Notes under the pieces: generated by a model
Databases searched by the model: none
What the model was told of the DNA's origin: nothing
Seen by the model: only the letters and a program-made list of their open reading frames with translations
In this document: one piece after another, positions 57,017 to 64,000 of the stretch
How positions within the stretch are numbered: position 1 is the first letter of the stretch
Layout: each line of letters begins with the position of its first letter
Program-made: the position numbers and the translations under genes
Source: Shewanella baltica
GTDB taxonomy: Bacteria > Pseudomonadota > Gammaproteobacteria > Enterobacterales > Shewanellaceae
Direction: 5' to 3'
NCBI RefSeq assembly: GCF_900456975.1
Contig: NZ_UGYM01000002.1
Span: forward strand, 558,001-622,000
Length of the DNA stretch: 64,000 bases

Positions 57017-57970
57017 TTACCAAGCAAGTCCCATCTGCGTACTTGTCTCCTCAGGTATCTTCTCAAGTAGGCTTAACTCGGCGAGTTGAATGTGCGCTGC
57101 AATTTGGCTGCGCAATGTTTGATAGAGACGGATGGCCAGTTCAGGCGCGGTTTCATTATCGGGAGTATGAATAAACAGATAGGGCTCACGACCTTCTGCG
57201 AGCCACAGCGGGAGTTGGGTTAGCCAATTATCAAAAAAGGCATCGTTATCCTTAGGCAAAGCGCTTACGCCTTGCTGCGCGAGTTGTGCTACGGCATCGT
57301 CTGGTTGGCCGATAAAGCGCACCACAGGATGATTAGCGGTGGCAATCGCATGCACTGGCACCCGAGGCTTTTTCTTATGGGCGTCGATAATGGCGGCGTT
57401 GCTGGGCGGCAGGGCAAACAAGGGCCTGCTATCCATGATGATGCGATTCACTTTTTTATCGATAAGTAATCGATTGAGTGCGCGCTCGGCGTCTCCCTTC
57501 GCAAAAAACGCTGCATGCCTGACTTCAACGCCATAGGTTAATCCTTGGGGGACTTGATTGAGAAATTGTGCTAACACAGGTAAGTTTTCTGGGCCGAAAT
57601 GGGCGGGAAGTTGAATTTTCCAGATCCCCGTTTTATCGATTAATGGCGCCATTACTTGGAAGAAATCCTTCAATTCTTGGCCGCAGTGTTGCAATAGTCT
57701 TTGGTGAGTCATGGTTTGCGGCAGCTTGAAGGTAAAGCGAAAATCATCGGGCGTGGCACTGTGCCAGTTCATAACGGTTTGCTGTGCAGGCGTCGCGTAG
57801 AAGCTGGTATTACCTTCGACAGTGTTGAATATTGTGGCGTAACGGGCTAGTCGCTCCGCTTGTTTAATCCCATGGCCATAAACACTCTCTTGCCAATTCG
57901 AGTGTGACCACATGGCTAGGCCAAGGCGAAAATGGCTGGGTTTATCTAACCCAGAACGCAACTCATCCAA
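57017..57970 (-). CDS. DUF72 domain protein
   Basis: 317 residues. DUF72 (YecE-like) features: LGLAMWSHSNW, ERLARYATIFNTVEGNTSFYATP, FRFTFKLPQTMTHQ, YGVEVRHAAFF and a C-terminal YLFIHTPDNETAPELA. The fold is a TIM barrel of unknown activity; some relatives are tested against phosphate-containing small molecules only. No signal peptide. Divergent from the GGDEF gene with a 295-base gap. Confidence 0.85.
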   Translation of the reverse strand: MDELRSGLDKPSHFRLGLAMWSHSNWQESVYGHGIKQAERLARYATIFNTVEGNTSFYATPAQQTVMNWHSATPDDFRFTFKLPQTMTHQRLLQHCGQELKDFFQVMAPLIDKTGIWKIQLPAHFGPENLPVLAQFLNQVPQGLTYGVEVRHAAFFAKGDAERALNRLLIDKKVNRIIMDSRPLFALPPSNAAIIDAHKKKPRVPVHAIATANHPVVRFIGQPDDAVAQLAQQGVSALPKDNDAFFDNWLTQLPLWLAEGREPYLFIHTPDNETAPELAIRLYQTLRSQIAAHIQLAELSLLEKIPEETSTQMGLAW

Positions 57971-58010
57971 AAATAAATTCCTTAAATTTTATTCACATTT
58001 GCCAATGTAA

Positions 58011-58033
58011 CCCTAGCCTTATGTAGGCTAGGG
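58011..58033. other. Small palindrome in divergent promoter region
   Basis: CCCTAGCC (58011-58018) and GGCTAGGG (58026-58033), seven-base loop. It lies 41 bases before the DUF72 start and 233 before the GGDEF start. Regulatory or 5'-UTR structure; no known motif matched. Confidence 0.4.
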
Positions 58034-58265
58034 GTTAGGGGCATTGTGCCGATACTAATAGTCTAGAGTCAAATCGAGCCGCTGATGGCTTGAGGTATTG
58101 TATTTGATTTTGTTGTGCATTTAATCCTGTAAAAGCTGGACTTAACTTGGCCAACTCTGGAATGACATTGAAAATTAACCTACTCTAATAGTGCGTTATT
58201 ACTCTTTTTATGCTTATGATCGAGTTTAAGACTTAGCCAAAGACAGACGTTTATTGGAGAACTGC

Positions 58266-59762
58266 GTGAATAATGATGGCTACACTTCCCTAAGCAATTT
58301 TATCGACCTTCTCTTGGATGCTATTTGCGTCGTCGATAAAGCTGGGCGGTTTGAATTTGTCAGTGCCGGGGCAGAACGCATTTTTGGCTATACCCCAGAA
58401 GAAATGATTGGCATGCAGATGCTCGATCTTGTTATTCCTGAGGATAGAGAGCGCACACTCGCAACCGCCAATGAGATTATGACTGGCCGCTATAAGGTCG
58501 ATTTCGAAAACCGTTATGTGCGTAAAGACGGCGTAATTGTCGATATTTTGTGGTCCGCACGCTGGTCCGATGCTTACCAACAACGCGTCGCGGTCGCCAG
58601 AGATATCTCTAAGAGTAAAAACGCCGAACGCAGACAAGCTGCACTGTATGAGATTTCTGAAGCTGTGCATGTCGCTGAGGACTTGCTAGCCCTATATCGC
58701 CGCATCCATGAAATCATTGCAAAATTGCTGCCCGCGGTAAACTTTGCCATCGCATTGTACGATCAAGATTTAAATGAACTCAGTTTCCCTTACAAAGCCG
58801 CTGCGGGTGATAATTCACTGGTCGATATTGCAAGTTTCAGCTTGTTTACCGAACAAGTGATCCACAGTGCAGAATCTTTACTCCTGTGTCCCGTGACCTT
58901 ATCTGAGTATCCCCAAGCCATTCGTGAAGAGCTGGGTAATGGCAATTTAAGTTGGTTGGGTGTGCCGCTAAAGCTGCAAAAAGGTGTTATCGGTGCCTTG
59001 ATGATGCATAGCTTGCCCACTTCGGCTTCTTATACGCACCAAGACCGTGAGCTATTGGAGTTTGTTTCTACGCAAATTGCCTTTGCGATTGAACGCCGAC
59101 AAATGCTTGCGCGATTAGAGCATATTGCGCTGTATGATCAGCTAACCCTGTTGCCCAATCGCGAGCTTTTTTACGACAGGTTTCAAAAGGCGCTATCCCG
59201 AGCCCATAGGGAATCAAGTTATTTCTCTTTACTTTATTTAGATTTAGATAAGTTTAAGTGGGTAAACGATACCTTTGGTCATAGTGTGGGCGATTTATTG
59301 CTGCAAGTGACAGCACAACGTATTGTCAGCTGTGTAAGGGGCTCAGATACCGTAGCGCGTTTTGGGGGCGACGAGTTTGTCATCTTACTCGAGCGCGTTG
59401 ATTCGGCACAAAATACCCTGTTGGCAGCGCAAAAAATATTACAAGTGCTCAATCAACCCTTTGAGCTTACCGATCAGCAAATCCATATTTTACCGAGTAT
59501 CGGTATTGCCCTGTATCCAGAGCACGGCACGGACGAAAAACAGTTACTTTCCTGTGCGGATGCAGCCATGTATAAGGCTAAGAAAAATGGGGGCAATCGC
59601 ATTGAAATGGGTTATCAAGGGCTGAGAAATCTGCATGCAGATCCTCTGACTGCGGCTCCTGAGTTAAAGAGCGCTGAGTTAAAAGACACTGAGTTAGAAG
59701 ACCGTGAATTAAAAGACACTGAGTTAAATAACCTTGAAAACAAGGTGACTAAGATAGTGTGA
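58266..59762 (+). CDS. PAS-GAF-GGDEF diguanylate cyclase
   Basis: 498 residues from GTG 58266 (GGAG six bases upstream; TTG 58254 is the only longer alternative). PAS domain about 5-115 (FEFVSAGAERIFGYTPEEMIGM, shown in part FGYTPEEMIG), GAF about 125-280, and GGDEF about 290-450 with RFGGDEFVILL, so the active site is complete. The segment DLDKFKWVNDTFGHSVGD is the metal-binding part. No RxxD product-inhibition site was checked in detail. No membrane helices, so cytosolic. The C-terminal 40 residues contain ELKDT-type repeats, described separately. It makes cyclic-di-GMP in response to an unknown signal. Confidence 0.92.
   Translation: MNNDGYTSLSNFIDLLLDAICVVDKAGRFEFVSAGAERIFGYTPEEMIGMQMLDLVIPEDRERTLATANEIMTGRYKVDFENRYVRKDGVIVDILWSARWSDAYQQRVAVARDISKSKNAERRQAALYEISEAVHVAEDLLALYRRIHEIIAKLLPAVNFAIALYDQDLNELSFPYKAAAGDNSLVDIASFSLFTEQVIHSAESLLLCPVTLSEYPQAIREELGNGNLSWLGVPLKLQKGVIGALMMHSLPTSASYTHQDRELLEFVSTQIAFAIERRQMLARLEHIALYDQLTLLPNRELFYDRFQKALSRAHRESSYFSLLYLDLDKFKWVNDTFGHSVGDLLLQVTAQRIVSCVRGSDTVARFGGDEFVILLERVDSAQNTLLAAQKILQVLNQPFELTDQQIHILPSIGIALYPEHGTDEKQLLSCADAAMYKAKKNGGNRIEMGYQGLRNLHADPLTAAPELKSAELKDTELEDRELKDTELNNLENKVTKIV
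59661..59735 (+). repeat. Five 15-bp tandem repeats in the GGDEF gene tail
   Basis: Units begin at 59661, 59676, 59691, 59706 and 59721. They encode ELKSA, ELKDT, ELEDR, ELKDT and ELNNL, in frame and just after the GGDEF domain. Copies 2 and 4 differ by one base. Confidence 0.9.
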
Positions 59763-59815
59763 GTTTGATTGAGACGTTCAAGCGCAAGAGTTTGAATTAC
59801 TGGAATGTGTAAAGA

Positions 59816-59850
59816 AATGCCCGCGAATGTCAGTGACATTAGCGGGCATT
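59816..59850. terminator. Bidirectional terminator between GGDEF and chemoreceptor genes
   Basis: Long nested stem: AATGCCCGC (59816-59824) with GCGGGCATT (59842-59850), inside it AATGTC with GACATT. T-rich sequence on the minus side (TTTCTTT). It lies between convergent stops. Confidence 0.85.
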
Positions 59851-59898
59851 ATTGTATGTAGCGGTTTTGCGGCATCAAACTATAGAGTCGTGATGACT

Positions 59899-61791
59899 CT
59901 ACAGTTTGAAGCGATTCACTTCCTGCTGTAATGACGCGGCTAAGTGGGCGAGTTCCTGCGCTTGCACCATAGAGGTTTGCGCTTCAATCGAGAGATTCTC
60001 TGACACTTCACGAATCGACTCAGTATTGCGGTTGATTTCGCTGGTGACTGAGGTTTGCTCTTCAGCTGCCGTAGCAATTTGGCTCGCCATATCCGAAATA
60101 TCATTAATGGCTTTACTGATCAGCAACAGACTTTCGCTGGCGGAATTGGCGTCGGCCACACTGGTTTCTGCCATTTCATGACTCTGGGTCATAGATTTAA
60201 CGGCTTTACCGGCGGTTTGTTGGAGGGTTTCGATCATCGCTTGAATTTCTTGGGTCGATGAATGGGTACGTTGTGACAGTACTCGAACTTCATCGGCAAC
60301 CACAGCAAAACCGCGACCCTGTTCACCCGCACGCGCGGCTTCAATGGCCGCGTTGAGTGCGAGTAAGTTGGTTTGTTCGGCGATGCCACTGATCGTTAAC
60401 AGAATACTGTTGATCTTCTGTGAGTGCTCATTCAGCTCACCGATAATTCGGCCGGCAGTTTCAACTTCACTGGCTAAATTACGGATAGATTGCTGACTCT
60501 GGGCGACTTGTTTGTGGCCATGATTCGAAAGCCCGACTGCATTTTGCGCCGTTTGTGCTGTGTGCTCGGCGTTGCTGGCAATCTCTTCGGTGGCACTGGC
60601 CATTTCGGTGACAGCCGTGGCGACCATAGTCACTTCATCTTGTTGTACTTCAATGCGTTGGCTGTTGTCCGTAGCCGAAGCGCTGCTGCCTTGGGCTTGA
60701 TGCTCCAATTGACCTGCAATCTTATGCATACGGGAAATCATGCCATGGAGACGTTCCACAAAGCGGTTAAAGCCCGAAGCCAACATGCCAATTTCATCGT
60801 GACTGTTGGCAGTATGAATGCGCACTGTTAGGTCGCCATCACCTTCGGCGATATCATTGAGTGCTTGGGCAACGCGTTCGAGATCTTTGAATTGGATTTT
60901 GAAAATCGCGATTAAAATCAAGCCAAATAGCACTAATAGGGCGACACCTACTGCCGACATCCACCAGGCAAGATCGGTTGCCTGTGACATGATTTCTTGT
61001 TTATCCATCACGAAAATCAGCGCCCAGTCCGTTGAGGGAATTGCCGCAACATAGACTAACTTAGTTGCACCATCTAGGGTGCGTTCTTCCATGGTATTGG
61101 CATTGGTGCGTTGTGATAACCAGCTATTACTAAAATCACTATCAATTTTCGTGAGTTGTTGGGTATTGAGCTGGCTATTGGGATGACTGATGATGAGTCC
61201 TGCATTATCGACCATCAAGGTATAACCTTCGCCCGGTACTTCGAGGCGCTGCACCGCATCGGTCAATTGATCTATGGTTAAGTTCGCTGCTGCCACGCCT
61301 ATCAGCTGGCCCGAACTCATTACAGGTTCGGCAATCGTCACGACTTGTTTTTTCAGTGTGGCGCTGACGTAGGGCGCTGTCATGATCATTTTACCGGCAG
61401 CTTTAGCGTCCATATACCAAGGGCGAACGCGGGGATCATAATTCGCGGTATTCAGAGACGGATCTTGACGATACATGTTGCCTTGCTCGTCGCCATAATA
61501 GGTGAGGGCAAAGTCAACCGCAGTATGCGCTTGCAGCAAATGAGGGGTAACGTTTGTACTCGGATCGGCTTCAATGGTTTGTTTTAGGCTGGTAATGGCC
61601 ATTTTTCTGTCTTGCATCCACTGACCAATGCCGGATGAAAAGGTATTCGCCAGTTGGTCAATTTCATTCTGGGTATTTTCTAACGCATTATTTCTAATGA
61701 AATAAGTTGAGATACTTACGAGTACAGCAATAGTGATCAGTACAGCGGAAAGACTGCTGAACAGCAGCCGTGTTTTGAGTGTCGATCGCAT
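59899..61791 (-). CDS. Methyl-accepting chemotaxis protein with double Cache sensor
   Basis: 630 residues. Membrane helix at about 9-30, a large periplasmic sensor of the dCache_1 type ([29 protein letters not shown], short part [15 protein letters not shown]), second helix at about 275-300, HAMP, and a signalling domain with [21 protein letters not shown] at the tip. Features [12 protein letters not shown] and [11 protein letters not shown] are also typical of dCache sensors, which often bind amino acids or organic acids. The ligand is unknown. No methyl-accepting pentapeptide for CheR docking seen at the C-terminus, which ends EVNRFKL. Confidence 0.93.
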   Translation of the reverse strand: MRSTLKTRLLFSSLSAVLITIAVLVSISTYFIRNNALENTQNEIDQLANTFSSGIGQWMQDRKMAITSLKQTIEADPSTNVTPHLLQAHTAVDFALTYYGDEQGNMYRQDPSLNTANYDPRVRPWYMDAKAAGKMIMTAPYVSATLKKQVVTIAEPVMSSGQLIGVAAANLTIDQLTDAVQRLEVPGEGYTLMVDNAGLIISHPNSQLNTQQLTKIDSDFSNSWLSQRTNANTMEERTLDGATKLVYVAAIPSTDWALIFVMDKQEIMSQATDLAWWMSAVGVALLVLFGLILIAIFKIQFKDLERVAQALNDIAEGDGDLTVRIHTANSHDEIGMLASGFNRFVERLHGMISRMHKIAGQLEHQAQGSSASATDNSQRIEVQQDEVTMVATAVTEMASATEEIASNAEHTAQTAQNAVGLSNHGHKQVAQSQQSIRNLASEVETAGRIIGELNEHSQKINSILLTISGIAEQTNLLALNAAIEAARAGEQGRGFAVVADEVRVLSQRTHSSTQEIQAMIETLQQTAGKAVKSMTQSHEMAETSVADANSASESLLLISKAINDISDMASQIATAAEEQTSVTSEINRNTESIREVSENLSIEAQTSMVQAQELAHLAASLQQEVNRFKL

Positions 61792-62220
61792 AATCTATTC
61801 CTTTATATTCCGTTAGCTCTCTAACGTTGTTTTAGTATAGCGGCAGCAAGGGGGAAAACATTAAACCATGAGTGAATTATAGTAATAAATTTAGAAGTGA
61901 CTCCCATAATTTAAAATTTTTATAATCACATGATTTTTATGTTAATAACGATTGAGTGAGCCATTCTTTATTAATGGCTACTCGATAAAACTGAGAAGAT
62001 TGAATCGAGGAGGGATGAATAATATTCTACAAATGACAAATATCATTCTTTATCGTCAGTAGACCGTTAAAATATACTCGTTCTCGCTAACGATATAATT
62101 AAATATGTTACCGTTTTACGAGTTATTATTCAGAATGACAACTTGTTTATTTGAAGGCTAAGTTTCTGTGGGGAGTCTTGTTGTTCTGCTTCGTGCTTAG
62201 GCTTCATTTATTACTGCACA
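61792..62220. other. Intergenic region upstream of the chemoreceptor
   Basis: About 430 AT-rich bases. A 15-codon frame at 62016 follows a strong GAGGAGGG, but the spacing to ATG is too short; not accepted. Promoter of the leftward chemoreceptor expected in 61800-61900. Confidence 0.4.
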
Positions 62221-62247
62221 TAAAAAAGGAGCTCCTAGAAGCTCCTT
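62221..62247 (-). terminator. Terminator of the M1 aminopeptidase
   Basis: Stem AAGGAGC (62226-62232) with GCTCCTT (62241-62247), followed on the minus strand by six T. 25 bases after the stop. Confidence 0.85.
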
Positions 62248-62271
62248 GTTAATTCTAAAATGGCCTTAATC

Positions 62272-64000
62272 TCATTGAGTCATTTTATTTTTGATCAGCA
62301 CGCAGCGCTGTTCCATTTGACGGGTTTCTAATAGATTGCGGCGGGTGAAATTCGATAATCCAGTTTGGCTATCAAGCACTTTATCCAATGCCGCTATGCT
62401 AGTGTAGTTACAATCAGTAGGAATCAAGTTGTGAGCGTAGTTACGCATAAACACAGGGCCTTTTTTATCCATATCCCTCAAGCTCGCCAGACGTTCATCC
62501 GCCGTAGCCGCGCTCAATAGTTTCTGCTCCGCAGGATAAAGATTTTCCATAATGATCCGTTGCTTGGAGAAAGGCAGGCTGTCTTGATGAACCTTGCTTA
62601 ACCAGCGACGTTTGGCCGCCGCTTCTGGGCGGATCACTTGCGCCGCAAGCGCTGCTTTCTCGCCTGAGTCCGAATTATCCTTAGCCGCTTCTTTGGTTAA
62701 ACGTTGCTGCGCGTTAGGGTAATCATAGCGATTGAGCTGGGTGATCATCGCCCAGCGTAAATCTTGATCTAAGGTTAATCCCTTAATTTTTGTCTCGCCG
62801 TCAACGAGTTGCGCTAAATGGCGCAATGAATCCCTGTCGCTGGCTAAACTGACATACGCATCGAACCAAATACGTTGGAAGTCATTATCGCCTTTGCTTT
62901 CCATCGCTTTTCTAAGGCTCATCTGGCTTAAGCCTTTGATTGCATTCTCAGCGTAGTTTTGCTGAATAGGTGCGATTTGTGCGAGATACTGCTTCGAGCG
63001 CAACATGCTATCGATGATCTGACCAACAATGGTGTAGTCCGTCTCAGCAGGCGCGTTAACAAACACTGTGCTTAGGTATTGCTCTAAGCTCAATTTACCT
63101 TCACGAACGCTGTCCCACAGACTTTGCCACAGCATAGAGCGCAGCAGTGGATCTGACACATTACTCAGCTGCTGTTTTGCGGTGTTAAAGGATTTGTCAT
63201 CGAGCTCGACTTTCACAAAGCCCCAATCATCAAAGTTTGGATAGACTAAGTCTGGGCAGCGCTCACCAATCAGTTGTTTGACTTCGGTACGCTCCCCCTT
63301 GTAAGTCACTGGCACTGTGACGTCATGACGCAAATCGAAGCGGCCTTGGGTAAAGAGTGCCACTTGGACTTTTTGTTCGCGTAATGTTGGCAGCTCAGCG
63401 CTTGCTGGGAGCTGTAGCAGGCTAAAGTCGCTGATACGGTTACCTTCACAGCGATATTCCGCCTTGATGGTGTTAACGCCCGCGCTGTAGAGCCATTCTT
63501 GAGTCCATGCGCTTAAATCACGACCAGCGGCTTTGCCTAGGCTATTGATAAAATCATCTAACTCGGCATTTTGATAACTATATTGTTTTAAATAATTGCT
63601 GACTCCGCGGCGAAACACCATGTCGCCCAGCAAGTGGCGCAGTTGTTTCAGTGTCGATGCGCCTTTTTGATAAGTGATCGCATCGATATTATCGAAGGCG
63701 TTTTGGGTCGTTGCCACTGGCACTTCAATTGGATGCGTAGTGACTAAGCTGTCCTGCTCATAAGCTCTTTGTTTGCCTTTGGCGTAAAAAGTGCGCCAAG
63801 CATTGGTGAATTCGGTCGCCTCCTGAGTCGCAAGCGTGCCCATAAAGGAGGCAAAGCTTTCATTGAGCCACAGGCCATTCCACCATTTCATGGTCACGAG
63901 ATCGCCAAACCATTGATGCGCCATTTCATGCATGATCACGCCGGCTAGGCTTTGTTTTTGATCTGCCGTCATGGCTGCTTTATAGAGGAAATGATCCTCG
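62272..64000 (-). CDS. M1-family zinc aminopeptidase, C-terminal part (5' end outside window)
   Basis: The frame is open to the right edge (EDHFLYKAAMTADQKQ upstream of the internal Met). The zinc motif HEMAHQWFGDLVTMKWWNGLWLNESFA carries the HExxH plus glutamate 18 residues later (here HEMAH ... NESFASF), with W and Y (YQKGAS) as in aminopeptidase N. The rest is the ERAP1_C-like helical domain. About 576 codons are present, so probably 250-320 are missing. Likely periplasmic or cytosolic M1 peptidase; the N-terminus needed to tell is not seen. The exact orthologue of PepN is not certain. Confidence 0.9.
   Translation of the reverse strand, partial: EDHFLYKAAMTADQKQSLAGVIMHEMAHQWFGDLVTMKWWNGLWLNESFASFMGTLATQEATEFTNAWRTFYAKGKQRAYEQDSLVTTHPIEVPVATTQNAFDNIDAITYQKGASTLKQLRHLLGDMVFRRGVSNYLKQYSYQNAELDDFINSLGKAAGRDLSAWTQEWLYSAGVNTIKAEYRCEGNRISDFSLLQLPASAELPTLREQKVQVALFTQGRFDLRHDVTVPVTYKGERTEVKQLIGERCPDLVYPNFDDWGFVKVELDDKSFNTAKQQLSNVSDPLLRSMLWQSLWDSVREGKLSLEQYLSTVFVNAPAETDYTIVGQIIDSMLRSKQYLAQIAPIQQNYAENAIKGLSQMSLRKAMESKGDNDFQRIWFDAYVSLASDRDSLRHLAQLVDGETKIKGLTLDQDLRWAMITQLNRYDYPNAQQRLTKEAAKDNSDSGEKAALAAQVIRPEAAAKRRWLSKVHQDSLPFSKQRIIMENLYPAEQKLLSAATADERLASLRDMDKKGPVFMRNYAHNLIPTDCNYTSIAALDKVLDSQTGLSNFTRRNLLETRQMEQRCVLIKNKMTQ

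Noticed and set aside
62016..62063. 15-codon frame after GAGGAGGG
   Set aside because: The RBS touches the ATG, so spacing is too short, and the peptide shows no feature.

Overview
The window looks like ordinary chromosome from a gamma-proteobacterium of the genus Shewanella, close to but apparently not identical with S. oneidensis MR-1. The main grounds are a periplasmic tetraheme flavocytochrome c fumarate reductase (fccA, 24806-26596), the E. coli-like set xerD-dsbC-recJ and prfB-lysS, an RND adaptor, several chemoreceptors, and the general gene order as I remember it from Shewanella. The species call comes from memory of family sequences and was not searched.

Left part (1-12742): an RND efflux adaptor runs off the left edge, followed by srmB and trmN6 (RNA metabolism), brnQ (branched-chain amino acid uptake), xerD-dsbC-recJ, a small GNAT/DUF4287/membrane-protein group, and the peroxide-reducing pair ahpC-ahpF read leftwards. 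Between ahpC and the next gene, a secreted leucyl aminopeptidase, sits a nested insertion: an 879-bp IS5-type element inside a MITE-like element of about 229 bp that landed exactly at the aminopeptidase stop codon.

Middle part (14220-42000): aminopeptidase, spermidine-synthase-like protein, small MscS channel, a TonB receptor with two PepSY membrane proteins, DUF1801, a hydrolase, ldhA, fccA, a three-gene unit with a methyltransferase, a small motility-type protein, a thioredoxin/DsbD-core fusion, the ohr/ohrR peroxide switch with two clear operator palindromes, a GlpD-like oxidoreductase, rlmC, chrA, a chemoreceptor and a very large single-chain formate dehydrogenase. In E. coli recJ is followed directly by prfB-lysS; here about 33 kb lies between them, so this block can be read as a large insertion into an otherwise conserved core neighbourhood.

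Right part (42488-64000): prfB with its programmed +1 frameshift, lysS, cstA, katG, a thioesterase, an OpgG-family lipoprotein, a glutamine amidotransferase facing an AraC regulator, a PiT phosphate transporter, a PEP mutase/isocitrate lyase relative, DUF72, a PAS-GAF-GGDEF protein, a second chemoreceptor and the C-terminal part of an M1 aminopeptidase.

Themes are peroxide defence (ahpCF, ohr/ohrR, katG), anaerobic energy metabolism (fccA, ldhA, formate dehydrogenase) and signalling (two chemoreceptors, one diguanylate cyclase). I found no CRISPR array, prophage, defence island or tRNA/rRNA gene. No clearly new multi-gene system was found. The less ordinary signals are the nested insertion, two small reading frames each broken by one in-frame TGA, a structured element between ahpC and ahpF, and several short degenerate tandem repeats close to gene ends.
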